From contig CM055316.2 of NCBI GenBank assembly GCA_029255685.2, positions 71,873,237-71,937,236 on the forward strand: a DNA stretch of 64,000 bases, in the 5' to 3' direction. Below are positions 25,031 to 35,710 of this stretch, in pieces. Numbering within the stretch: position 1 is the first letter of the stretch; each line of letters opens with the position of its first letter. The position numbers were made by a program, and so were the translations under genes. Origin of the DNA: Silene conica (taxonomy: Eukaryota > Streptophyta > Magnoliopsida > Caryophyllales > Caryophyllaceae). Under the pieces are notes generated by a model. It saw only the letters and a program-made list of their open reading frames with translations. It made no database searches and had not been told where the DNA came from.

Positions 25031-27040
25031 CTTCCTCCTAGCCAAGTCATCTCAGACCAAGGGGATTGCTTGATTTCAATGAAATGGGCCCTGTGATCGG
25101 TTGGCTTGCTTATTACCTAGTAGTTTGACCTTTGCAGTCTTTTATCTTTCTTGTCTTATAGTAATAACTAGCTTCACTCAAATTCTAGTACTTTACTTCA
25201 GTCTTCAGTTGTAGTTTTCATTCCTTGTGCTGCTGGTCAATGTCTATTTGCTATTACATTCCGTGTGTTTATGCTCTTTAAGCACCTTTGCTTTGCGTTA
25301 GTTCTGCATGCTGTTATATATAATGCACCTAAATGATTTTACATTTTGTTGACAGATCAAATCAGCAGGATTTTTTTCCGTCATTTTTGATATTTTTGTT
25401 AGTGCTTGGATTGTTCACAATATGGATGTACGGTTAAGCATAATTCTCTTACCTGTGTTTGATAAATGTAGTAGGATATACAGATTTAGTGAAGCCTGAT
25501 ACTGGTAGAGATTGAAGCTGTAGTCGAGTTTGGGTTGATCACAATGGCTAGAGAAGTAGTGATAACATAGCGGTAGTTGAAGCTTTAAAGAACAGTATAA
25601 TCATTTCTCCCTCTATTTGCCCTTGTGTTATACAGGACAGAGGCTCGAGTTGGGAAGAACTTTAAATTCAAGATTGATTTTGACGGGAGTTCTAAACATG
25701 CATGGGGTTCGGATGAGAATGTCATTTACTGGAACCGATCAACCCAAGCTTGGCCTTATTCCTTCAAATCTTCTATGATGTTGGGGACGGTCTCCTTTCT
25801 TTAGCTTTGTGAGCTTAAACTTGGATTTCAAGAGTCAGGACTGCGGCCAAAGTGAAGGTATGAATGTAGAAGGGGGTTTGTGTTTGTTGTACGCTTGTAC
25901 TTAGGACCTAGTTGTAGAAAGGATTGTTGGTGATTTGACGTATTTGCTGTTCTTAGCCTATTGTGTTTGTAAGACTGTTCCGTTTAAGTTTTAGTGGAGT
26001 GCAATAGCCTGTAGCAATGCTTAGAAGGAGCATCGTCATGATTTCAATAGGCTGTAGCAGTGAAGATGATAAGTCAGTTTTTATGAATTCAGCTTCAAGG
26101 CATTGGACTGGTTATGCTTGAGGAGGACATTGGGAGCTTGAAGCGAGTTTGTTTTGCACGGGTGGTGCTGGGCTAGACAAGGATGCTGAGGTGGGACAAG
26201 GGGTGGTACAGTTGATGGGAACTACTGTCTATGCCTGCTAATACCTGCCAGTCAAACTTGGTCATATACGAACACAAATCTCCAAGTATTGTGTCACCAG
26301 GGCGATCAGCCTGCCAGTCTGTTCTCGACCACATTTAAGTTGACAAAGAGAGTGATCAATATGGATTCTGTCTGGAAAAATGGTGCTTATTCTCATGATT
26401 TACATCAAAATATGCTTGTTGTTTACTTGTCAAAGTTGTGTTGATTCTCCTACAAATTACTGTATTAAAGAAGATATTTCAGATGCCAAAAATAAAAATA
26501 AAAATAAATAAGTATCTAGGCGTTTTTAGGAGTACATTTCAGTAGCAAATGATTGATTCCATGATTCGTTTTTTTTTTTTTCTCTAACAGTTCTAAGTTT
26601 CATTATGAAAATATTACTATCATTTTTACTTCAAAAAAAGTAGCTAGGTTGATTGTTCGACGGATCATAGTTCATAAACTTAAAGCCGGTTAAAACGTAC
26701 TAGCACTTGATAGAGGGTAAATTGTACGCCGGGTGCTCTAAGAAGTATTGATCGGTAATTGTGTATTAGAAAAAAAAAATGTATGCAAGTCTTTTGAGAA
26801 ACCGTTTCACAAAAAATTGATTGTGTGACCAGACTGACCACTATACTCTTTCCGATTAAATGGATAAGGTCATTGTGAAAATAAGCATCTCGTTCCAATT
26901 TTAAAAAGTCGTTTTGGTAGGCTAAAACATTTTTGTAGCGGAAACAGTAGCGAAGCCATAAAAGTTTCAATTTTTGTTTAGTTTATGTAGGATTTTATAC
27001 GATTAGTTATTCGCCTCAGTCTCTGCCTCTCTGCCCGTGA
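25031..27040. other. hnRNP 3' region and spacer before CYN
   Basis: The first several hundred bases are probably the hnRNP 3' untranslated region. From about 25500 to 26400 the sequence is less AT-rich and contains short broken reading frames but no motif I recognise. A 96-codon minus frame at 26680-26970 has no recognised feature. Confidence 0.4.
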
Positions 27041-27047
27041 ATGGAAA

Positions 27048-27054
27048 TATAAAA
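27048..27054 (+). promoter_or_regulatory. TATA box of CYN
   Basis: TATAAAA about 120 bp upstream of the cyanase start codon; the position is plausible for a plant core promoter. Confidence 0.45.
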
Positions 27055-27173
27055 GTGGCCAAAACATTCACAGAATACTCGTACTGCACTTGAAAAAGTT
27101 CACTTTACTGCATCACTACACCTACCAATCTACCATTCTACCAAGAATAGCATCAGCTTAACCAAACACAAAA

Positions 27174-27696
27174 ATGGCGTCCACATACGAAACATCAATA
27201 GTAGAAAGGTTACAAGCAGTCAAGAAAAAATCAGGCAAAACATACACTCAAATTGCTCAAGAAACTGGTCTTACTAATGTCTATGTGGCCCAACTTCTAC
27301 GTCGTCAAGCCCAACTCAAGCCCCAAACTGCCCCTAAACTCCGGGCTGCCTTGCCCGATCTGTGCGCCCTTTCTGATGAACTCATCATTGAGATGAGCAA
27401 GCCTCCTTTCAGATGTTATAATCCTAATTTGGTTCAAGAACCCGCCATTTATAGGTATTTACTTGTATACTCCCTTGTCCCATTTATTTGTTTACCTATT
27501 TCATTCTGGGTGTAAAGACGGGTTTTTTCTATAATTTGTGTTAGACAAATTAGTTAATGGGGGTTTGGATGGTGCATGGTATGTGAAATGGGTTCTCTTG
27601 TTTTGTTTTTTTTTTTTTTTTGCTCATATATTGTTTGAAAGGATTAAGTTATGGTGGACTGGTGGTGTAAATAAGATGCATAAGGGTAAAGCTTTG

Positions 27697-27727
<31 letters not shown>

Positions 27728-29450
27728 GCTTGGTTAGTGAGCTAAGTTGTAGGATTGACTAAGTAGTTTGCTTGATTTGTCATCTCCCTAAATAGTTTGT
27801 TCCACTAGTAGAGTCACAGATGACCGTCTCAATTATTTGTTTACCTTTCATAACACCTGATGAAGAATAAAAGGGGTGAAGAAATGATTGAGACGATGTG
27901 AGTAATGAAGTTAAGAGATGGAGGAAATTGAAAGTTACTTGTGGAAACATTTAGATTCATAAAAGTATAAAACACAGTGGAAAAAAAACAGGCAGCCGAA
28001 TGCGGAAAGATGGGAAATTTAAGCTTGGACATCCTACAGAGGAAAATATGATGGAATTAGTGGATGGAGGAAGACTTTACTCTAGTTTTTTTGGTACATT
28101 GTAGATGATACGACTGTAGCTGTAACTACCCGAGGGCGTGAGTGTTAGGGCTACGACTGCATGCGTAGGAAGTAGGAACCTCTGAAGACTTTACTGCCGC
28201 CTCTGTCTGTTCTCCGTAGCAATCTTACTGGGTTGGGTGTTCTGTCATGCATATGGAGGGATTGTAAATTTAATTCGCCAATGATCATCTTAAAAATTAA
28301 GATTGACGGGAGTAGCTTGCCTTAATGATTGTGTTGCGTCTTTGGTTCTGGTGACAAGTTACAAGTGTACTGCTAATGTAACCCTCCCTGGTCTAAAACA
28401 TTGCTTCAGTTACTTCAGTTACACAGTTACATTCTTCGAGCACATCTTTGATTCTTGTCTTTTGGCCTTCGTCTACAGATTGAATGAAGCAGTGATGCAT
28501 TTTGGTGAGAGCATTAAAGAAATCATCAATGAGGATTTTGGCGATGGCATGTATGTACTATGTATCTTACCTTGAGCTCTCACTGATACTTTACCTCGGT
28601 TCAATTCTTCTCTATCTCCTCCTGTATTTACTACGAGTATTTCTTTTGGATTGCCTTCATGCGTTAAAAGAAAATGTAAACTACTGATGAGATCATTCGA
28701 CCTATACATAAAGTCGTAAACTATGCAGCATATATCTTGGTGATTTTTTCTTCAGATCAACCCCTTTTACTTCCCTGATTTGTTCTCCTTCATGTGTATG
28801 TATGAAATCGATGTTCAGTTGGGTGAGGATGACTGAAAAAATACCTTGGCGATATATTAATGGAACTTTAAAACAGATTGATCGTCTGTGATCGCGCTAG
28901 TATGTTCGCTTGCATATGTTGCTTGTGCTTGATAAAGTCGATTTCTGACAGTTGGCATTTGAATGTTGTTCAGAATGTCGGCCATAGATGTTTACTGCTC
29001 AGTCGACAAGGTCAAAGGTGTTGATGGCAACGACCGGGTTGTAGTTACAATCGATGGAAAATATTTGGGACACACTGAGCAGGTCAGTTCAAACTCGTCA
29101 TATTTGTTTTATAATCAAAGCGCCTTATCATGCATAATACTAGAGTTTGGTTAGTTTGAGACAACTTCAAAATCTTAATAACCTGACCCGGAGTCCGGAC
29201 CACTCAGTTACACATGAAGGAGAACAAATCAGGGAAGTAAAAGGCCGTCCCTCATGACTTGGTCATGTCGACAATGTGGACACTTACACTTGGGTAATCA
29301 CATTGATAGGAACTCTTTAAAATGTTACTCCTTAGACGCGTAGATATCATCTATATTGTCTACCAATTTCGATCATATATTTTGATACGTTTTGGTTTGT
29401 CGGAATTGCAGAAGTCTGAGCATATGTTATCAAGATCCGGGATGCAATGA
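27174..29450 (+). CDS. CYN: Cyanate hydratase (cyanase)
   Basis: Cyanase converts cyanate and bicarbonate to ammonia and carbon dioxide through carbamate. Four exons, 27174-27454, 28479-28550, 28974-29082 and 29412-29450, give 166 residues, the usual plant length. The N-terminal helical domain is [20 protein letters not shown] then [20 protein letters not shown]. The catalytic part reads [39 protein letters not shown] and [10 protein letters not shown]. The expected catalytic Arg, Glu and Ser fall at 94, 97 and 120. The Arg94 codon is split across intron 1 (AG|A). The last exon encodes [12 protein letters not shown]; the final residues differ from the SRLRG-type end I recall from other plants. 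A hAT element begins 54 bp after the stop. Intron 1 holds a poly-T run and a (TTGA)n repeat. Confidence 0.95.
27697..27727. repeat. (TTGA)n microsatellite in CYN intron 1
   Basis: About seven consecutive TTGA/GATT units. A separate T-homopolymer lies just upstream at about 27605-27621. Confidence 0.85.
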
Positions 29451-29503
29451 AGCTTACTGGTCGGAACTTTGTGATTTCCGATTTGTATTCGAGCACTTGC
29501 ACT

Positions 29504-30003
29504 CTAGGTAGCACCAAAGCGGACACGGACACGGACACGGACACGACACGGACACGGGACACGGCATGCCATGAAATTTAGGACACGGGACACGTTATTT
29601 AAATTTAATAAAATATACATTTTTAGTTATAAATTTTTGATTTTATTTTTGTAAAAGTATTTGATATTATTTTAAATAAGTGAATGTAAAACTTGCCCTT
29701 GATAATAAATTTATTTTCAATCCTCATCCGAATCAATATTCTAATTGATCTCTTTTGATAGCGCATTTCTCATCTCAAGAACATCATCATTCACCGCAAA
29801 TGATAACCAAATATAGTGGACACGCGACGGACACGGCTCAAATATCATGGACATGCGTCGGACACGTGCCCAAATAAATGTGGAAAGTTAGACACGGCTG
29901 ATTAGGTGTTGGACACGTTTCGGCGTGTGTCCGTGAAGTGTCGGTGTCGGACACGGTGTCGGACACGGTACGGCTCATTAGGAGAAGTGTCCGTGTTACC
30001 CAG
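29504..30003. mobile_element. Non-autonomous hAT element downstream of CYN, 500 bp
   Basis: The ends CTAGGTAGCAC and GTGTTACCCAG are inverted repeats with two mismatches. A perfect 8-bp duplication CTTGCACT lies at 29496-29503 and 30004-30011. Both arms are packed with GGACACGG repeats (29520-29595, 29815-29990), a subterminal array pointing inward. It encodes no protein and starts 54 bp after the cyanase stop codon, so it probably lies within the CYN 3' untranslated region or its polyadenylation zone. Confidence 0.9.
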
Positions 30004-30168
30004 CTTGCACTCTACTATGGATGATTTCGTTCTCTGGCTTGTACACTATGAGACTTACTTTTTTCCTGTACTTGAGCTATGCTTTTGTGACTTTGACTTG
30101 GAGAGTTGGAGAACACGAAATACAACGTTTCCGGATACAATTTTCGACAAAGTAATATGATGGTTTGG

Positions 30169-30300
30169 GGTGATAGATGAACCATCTCAACCAAAGTTTT
30201 CGAGGGGTTTTGAGGTTGTCAGGATTCGAATCCGTGATCTTTGGTCACACTGGCTATGATACCATGATAGATGAACCATTAACGTGATGGTTGAGGCCCA
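30169..30300 (-). mobile_element. Possible TRIM fragment with tRNA-Met primer-binding site
   Basis: On the minus strand, GGTTCATCTATCA is followed directly by TGGTATCATAGCCAG, one mismatch from the common plant primer-binding site TGGTATCAGAGCC. After a short internal part the motif GGTTCATCTATCA recurs. This is the order expected of an LTR end, primer-binding site, short interior and second LTR. The repeated part is short, and full LTRs were not delimited. Confidence 0.35.
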
Positions 30301-30511
30301 GCTATTATTAATAATTTAATATACCTATTATAGGATAATTTCTAAAAAAAAAAGGTAAACAATTATCGCTTGTATAATTTAATCCATCTTATTAATCAAG
30401 TGCGAATTATTTAAATGATTTGAGATCGTTATTTTCAAAATCACTACCACAAAATTCCCATTAAATTTTACTAAACACTTCTTGCTCCGGACAATTGAAG
30501 ATAGACATTAA

Positions 30512-31114
30512 GGCCCTGTTCTTTTGGACTTCAAGTCACTTAATTTAAGTTCACTTCAGATCCTATAAGTTCAGTTCAGTTCAGTTCCTATAAGTTCAGT
30601 TCAGTTCCTATAAGTTCAGTTCAGTTCAGTTCAGTTCCTATAAGTTCAGTTCAGTTCAGTTCAGTTTCTATAAGTTCAGTTCAGTTCCTATAAGTTTAGT
30701 TCATATAAACTCAATTAAGAAAAGTTATATACGGAGTATTATTTTTAACAACCGATACAAACATTTCCTTTAATTATTCGATACACGTCATATATAAAAA
30801 AAAAACTCATTAATAATTTACCCGTCTTTTACTCTCTAATTAATGTCAAACTATCATCCTCATTAATGCCAAAAAACAACAACTCATCATACGACGCCCT
30901 CACCCTCACCAACTGTCACTCTCCCATTAATCAGTTTCTTTATCACCATTGTTAGAGAAAATAAATGGTTAGAGAAAATTTTAATAGTGAATTATTTTTA
31001 TAATGTAATTGTAGTATAATCTATGAACTATGAACAAACCATTATATATAAAGTTGAAAATATTTTAAACTAACTTGTGTTTTAGACTAATTTTTTATCA
31101 ATGTCATCTATTGG

Positions 31115-31162
<48 letters not shown>

Positions 31163-31221
31163 TCAACAACAACAACAATAATAACAATAATAATAATAAT
31201 AATAATAACAACAATAATAAC

Positions 31222-31255
<34 letters not shown>

Positions 31256-31629
31256 GTTAACTTAAATTAAAATAAAGTTAATTAAGTTCGAATTTTATAT
31301 ATTCAGTTCAGATTCTATAAGTTAAGTTCAGTTCAGATCCTATAAGTTCAGTTCAGTTCAGTTCAGTTCCTATAAGTTCAGTTCAGTTCCTATAAGTTCA
31401 GTTCAGTTCAGTTCAGTTCCTATAAGTTCAGTTCCTATAAGTTCAGTCCAGTTCCTTTAAGTTCAGTTCAGTTCAGTTCCTATAAGTTCAGTTAAGTTCA
31501 GTTCCTATAAGTTCAGTTCAGTTCCTATAAGTTCAGTTCAGTTCCTATAAGTTCAGTTCAGTTCAGTTCAGATCCTATAAGTTCAGTTCAGTTCAGTTCA
31601 GTTAAGTTTCAGTCCAAAAGAACAGGGCC
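30512..31629. mobile_element. PIF/Harbinger-like non-autonomous element, 1.1 kb
   Basis: Perfect 19-bp terminal inverted repeats GGCCCTGTTCTTTTGGACT, flanked by the 3-bp duplication TAA (30509-30511 and 31630-31632), fit the PIF/Harbinger (Tourist) superfamily. Both arms are tandem arrays of GTTCAGTTCCTATAA. The centre (31117-31256) is an AAT/AAC microsatellite. No transposase is encoded; the poly-Asn frame there is microsatellite. Confidence 0.85.
31117..31256. repeat. (AAT)n/(AAC)n microsatellite
   Basis: About 45 trinucleotide units, mainly AAT with AAC interruptions, at the centre of the PIF-like element. Confidence 0.95.
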
Positions 31630-31802
31630 TAAGTATCACAAATTCTCATTTGTGGTAAGCTTGTGACGAGTCAAATAAAACTCATTTGGGGAGATAAAGA
31701 CAGATCATTTGCGGTTATCCATGCACTTTTATTTTTGTCTTATCTTAATAAGTGAGTGTATTTGACCCGCAAGCTTGTGATTGCATTAAGTATATAACAA
31801 TA

Positions 31803-32395
31803 TGTTGGAAATGTTGGGAATGTTTTGTTCCACATTGAAAGAATAAGAATGTTTTGTCCCATATTGGGAAAAAATAAGGAACTTTAGTTGTGTTTATATG
31901 CTTAGGATAACATTATTGTTCAGACTCAACAAAGTCTCTATTGAGTGACAAGACTCAAGACTCACTCAAAGTCTGTCTAGACTTTGGTAGATTATTGGTA
32001 AGTTTGGATGAGTCTTGTCTTAACACTTACTAAAGTCTTGTCTCAAGACTTGCAATAATCTTACCCTTAGTAGTACTCATCTACAAAGTACTTGTCAATA
32101 TTGAGAATAGCATGTATTCTTTTTACTCGTCTTTCATTATTCTCAAATCCTCTCTTACTCTCCTCCGTTCCTTATGAAAATCAGAGCAATAACATTCGAG
32201 TTCCTACTCTTCCTATTGGGTGCAAATCGGAAGAGAGATGTGTATACCTTGAGGAGTGTCGTTCTCAGTTCGACAGCACCATGTCGAGGGCGATTGAACT
32301 TCTAAGACAGCGGTCATCATACCGTGACACAGTGAAGGTTTATCTAATATGTTTTGTTCTTTTATTTTCCCCTTTGCAGTAGCTTATTTCCAACA
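31803..32395. mobile_element. Solo LTR, probably Copia type, 593 bp
   Basis: It starts TGTTGGAAAT and ends ATTTCCAACA, the TG...CA ends with an 8-bp short inverted repeat TGTTGGAA / TTCCAACA common in plant Copia LTRs. The 5-bp duplication CAATA flanks it at 31798-31802 and 32396-32400. There is no internal region or second LTR, so this is the product of recombination between two LTRs. The 96-codon frame inside is not a gene. Confidence 0.88.
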
Positions 32396-32530
32396 CAATA
32401 CGTTGAAGATAGACATTGAGTATATAAAAATTCTATAAAATTTTATATAACGATCTTGATTACTTATTTTTAATTCAGAAATCCTTGCTTCAGAGCAATG
32501 GAAACCGTTAGTTATCACGTGAGAGCGTAA

Positions 32531-32721
32531 GACTTGTTTTTTTGAACTTAATTTCAATTTATTTCAGTTCAGGTTATTTCATTTCAGTTCAGCTCTTCGC
32601 TTCCCAAACTAACTCTTATTTCTGTTTAGTTCGTTTTAGTTCAACTCAGGTTCATTATGTTCAGTTCAGCTCAACTCCATTAAGTTTAGTTAAGACTTTT
32701 TTAGTCCAAAAGTACAGGGTC
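32531..32721. mobile_element. Small PIF-like element, degenerate
   Basis: GACTTGTTTTTTTGAACT at the left and AGTCCAAAAGTACAGGGTC at the right are diverged copies of the terminal repeats of the 30512-31629 family. TAA precedes and TAG follows, a near target duplication. The interior has TTCAGTTC repeats. Confidence 0.55.
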
Positions 32722-32767
32722 TAGCCCTAGTTATCTGGTCTAATTCCGTATATAATCTAGTGAATAA

Positions 32768-33154
32768 AGCCCTGTTTTTTTGGACTAAAGTTGTCTTAAC
32801 TGAACTGAAATACTCGAGCTGAACTTAATTGAACTTAATGAAGCTAAACTAAAGTAAAGAGTTAGACCATGTTCATTTAGACTTAACTTCATTTCAGTTC
32901 AGCTCTATTCAATTCAGTTAAGTTCAATTTAGTTCAACTTTAACTCTTTATTTGAGTTTAGTTTAGTTTAGATCTATTTAATTCAATTCAGTTTAGTTCA
33001 ACTCCATTAAGTTAAGTTCAGTTCGGTCCATACGTTTTCAGTTCAAAAGAACAGGGCCTTAGCTTTTGAAGAGAAAAGTTGAACTGAATGTAACTGAATG
33101 AACAAAACTAAATGAACTGAAACAAAATAAAATTAAGTCTAAAAGAACATGGCC
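32768..33154. mobile_element. PIF-like element containing a second nested copy
   Basis: The outer element runs from AGCCCTGTTTTTTTGGACT to AGTCTAAAAGAACATGGCC, with TAA on both sides (32765-32767 and 33155-33157). Inside it lies another copy of the same family with its own TTA duplication, described separately. The terminal repeats match the 30512-31629 element with a few changes. Confidence 0.7.
32865..33058. mobile_element. Inner nested PIF-like element, 194 bp
   Basis: GACCATGTTCATTTAGACTT at the left and GTTCAAAAGAACAGGGCC at the right, with TTA on both sides (32862-32864 and 33059-33061). The pairing of ends by target duplication (TTA inside, TAA outside) is what shows nesting rather than two overlapping elements. 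Confidence 0.65.
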
Positions 33155-33282
33155 TAAATTAGCAATCGGTTACACTTAATTTTTCGGTTGAGTATGATTG
33201 TATTAGTATGGGACTCATGGCCTATGACCTATGGGTGAAGTAGGCCATTGGGTGCGGTATTGACAAAATGGTGTGTCAAAAG

Positions 33283-33650
33283 TTGAGATGGTAATCGGTT
33301 TGACCGGGTGATATCGGGTTCGAGTTATATTGGGTACGTCAACCCTTTTAGGTTGGGTCGGGTTATTATTGAGTTCGATTACTTCATCACATTACTTCAA
33401 CTTTTTTACCATTAAATTTAGTTTTTAACTATTATTTGGTTTATTTATTTCATTATTACGTCAAACGTATCAATATAAACACAAAATCACTTTCATTTTA
33501 ATCAATATTAAGCTTAATAATTGTGAGTCATCAATTTAATCGGTCAGGATCCAGTCAGGTCTGGGCCGGGTCATTGATCATCGGGCCATGTCGGGTTACG
33601 AGTCATCACCAGATTAGGACGGAGTCGTTTCGCGTTGCAATATTCTTAGG
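33283..33650. mobile_element. Possible degraded hAT relic with CGGGT repeats
   Basis: GAGATGGTAATCGG and the GGGT-rich arms resemble the 7105-7635 element, but the right end is eroded and no target duplication is visible. Confidence 0.3.
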
Positions 33651-33714
33651 TTTTGTCTGATCGGGTAGTTGTTTGATTGTCATTGGTTGAGAAATGTGAA
33701 GAGTCCAAAAGTGT

Positions 33715-34076
33715 TGTAACACCCCGGCCCACACCTACGACCGGAAATGCTGGCCACGGTAGCTCTCCAGGCTATGTACTGGCCCCACAGAACAACACGA
33801 GTCCTTTCCAGCGCATTTTGTCCTCACTCGTGCGCATCCCATGCTGGCCACGATAGCTCTCCAAGCTATGTACTGGCCCCACAGAACAACACGAGTCCTT
33901 TCCAGCGCATTTTGTCCTCACTCGTGCGCATCCCGGGAACCTTCCCAGGAGGTCACCCATCCTAAGACTACTCCCAGCCAAGCACGCTTAACTTTGGAGT
34001 TCTTTCGCATGGATAACCAGAAAAGAAAGTGCACTTTGTTGATATGAGTAGTACTTTCAATCCCTTTAAGCACTAG
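33715..34076 (-). mobile_element. Cassandra-like TRIM LTR carrying a 5S-rRNA-like segment
   Basis: The minus strand ends CCGGGGTGTTACA and contains, at 34004-33938, a 5S-like stretch: AAGTTAAGCGTGCTTGG then GGATGGGTGACCTCCTGGGA. These cover the pol III internal promoter (A box and C box) of 5S rRNA genes. A 5S segment inside a short LTR is the hallmark of Cassandra elements. A 94-bp unit is duplicated in tandem at about 33746-33839 and 33840-33933. Only one LTR is evident, and I could not fix its other end or a target duplication. Confidence 0.7.
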
Positions 34077-34694
34077 TCATATAAGCCTATCAATGGACCT
34101 CTTCAAGGGGTTACCCCACCCGAATATCCTATTCGGTTGAATGGAGTATTAAAGAAGTAGTAAATAGTAATGGATAAAATAAGAGAGATGGGGTTTAGTG
34201 GGGTAGAAAATGTGGGAAATGATTAAAAATGTTGGAAAATGAAAAATTATTTGATTAATGACCTACGTGGTGAAAAATGATTGGATTGATGACCTAGGTG
34301 ATGATCTTCTGCTTGGAAGAGTGAAAATGGTTTAAGATAAATAAAATGTGATTAAGAGTAAAAATGTGTATTGACCTACTTATGGTGACCCTTGGACTAA
34401 CATTAATCAGAGCAAGTGCAATGGTGAGCTAATGCACCATTAGTTTAAGTTGTCACATCATATTTTTTAAACTATACCATTTTAAGCTACAATTGCAAAT
34501 AATGGTTTCAAATTAGCTTATATGGATCCACATAAAACTTAAATTCCAACCTTTTTTTAAAATAATTATTTTTTATAAGAAACTTTAATTGATAGGTTGA
34601 AATGTTGGTATGGTCCATTTGAGCTAGTAGTTTAATGGGGCTACTAGCGTGATCTAAGTTAATCCAAAGTAGGGATACAATAATTTGGCTACTA
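34077..34694. other. AT-rich spacer with possible MITE remnants
   Basis: No gene. The part around 34405-34680 begins GAGCAAGTGCAATGG, a motif common at the ends of some plant MITEs, but no matching right end was found. Confidence 0.35.
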
Positions 34695-34930
34695 CTCCCT
34701 CCGTTCTAAAATAATCGACGTTTTCATTGTACGAGGCGAGCCTTTGAATTCAATTTCTACAAAAATATATTGGTTGAAAAATTATAAAAATCACACCATA
34801 AAATTCTTTACGAATAGAGTTTTAATATGAATAAATACATTTCAATATATTAAGTTATATATTTTGAGAGATATTGAAAAAAAAATTGCGTATTTCGAAA
34901 AGTGAAAATGACAACTAAAAAAATAGAGAG
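34695..34930. mobile_element. Stowaway MITE, 236 bp
   Basis: Starts CTCCCTCCGTTCTAAAATAA and ends in a diverged complement (GAAAATGACAACTAAAAAAA then TAGAGAG), flanked by TA on both sides (34693-34694 and 34931-34932). CTCCCTCCGT with a TA target is the Stowaway signature. Confidence 0.75.
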
Positions 34931-35710
34931 TATCTAAAAGTAAATCATTACACTTTCCTTCCTCCTTGTTCTTGATTTCATTAATCATGATTCATGAGGT
35001 TTCCAATCATTAGCTCAAAAGCCCAAAAGTAGTCGGCAGAGGGCAGGAATCACGTGTAACTCGCTGTTTTACATTTTATGCGGAAATCATAGAACAATAC
35101 AAATTTTGTGTTAGGTAGGAGTAGTACATAATAATAATAATATCATGAAAAACATTAATGAAAAAGGTCTAAAAATAGGATTATCTTCTGAGAAAATAAA
35201 TATTCTAATTAACCAATTCTATTATTATGGTTTTCGATGTATTCATGTGCACATATCTTTCGAGTATATTAAGTTCCAATCAGTATTGATTTGATTTGAT
35301 TTGTGAATATTATTAAGATACTGTACAAAATTAACAACATTGAATTTCCTCCATGCATGCTTGGTCTTGGTCTTGAACAATCTTCTGATTTTAGAATAAG
35401 TTCAATCGAGTTTAATTCAGATTCATTAATTCCAGTTCAGACAATTTTAGTTCACAAGAACAAAGCATTAAGCTCTTAATGGTCTCATTTACGTTAGTTT
35501 GATATCAACAATGTATTAGTGTATTATTATATATACTCAGTCGTTAGTGATCTGATTCATAATAGCAATCGAACGCGAACCATACAAAGGCTTGATAACC
35601 AAAAATACTTGTACCGAAACTCATTTTATTCTGATCTTATCTACATACAAGCGAGAGTAACAAAATTAAAATTAAGCAATCAAACAAACAATCTCAAGTC
35701 CGACGACAAT
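34931..35710. other. Spacer downstream of the acyl-activating enzyme gene
   Basis: AT-rich, no gene. The last 250 bases probably include the 3' untranslated region of the minus-strand enzyme gene ending at 35711. A short TTCAGTTCA-type relic lies near 35390-35460. Confidence 0.35.

Noticed and set aside
31075-31260. Poly-asparagine ORF
   Set aside because: It is the translation of an AAT/AAC microsatellite in a PIF-like element; the same applies to 49390-49593.
32092-32382. 96-codon ORF
   Set aside because: Lies wholly inside the solo LTR and has no recognised domain.
33938-34004. 5S rRNA gene
   Set aside because: Only about 67 bases match, it is a single partial copy, and the surrounding TGTAACACCCCGG end fits a Cassandra LTR.
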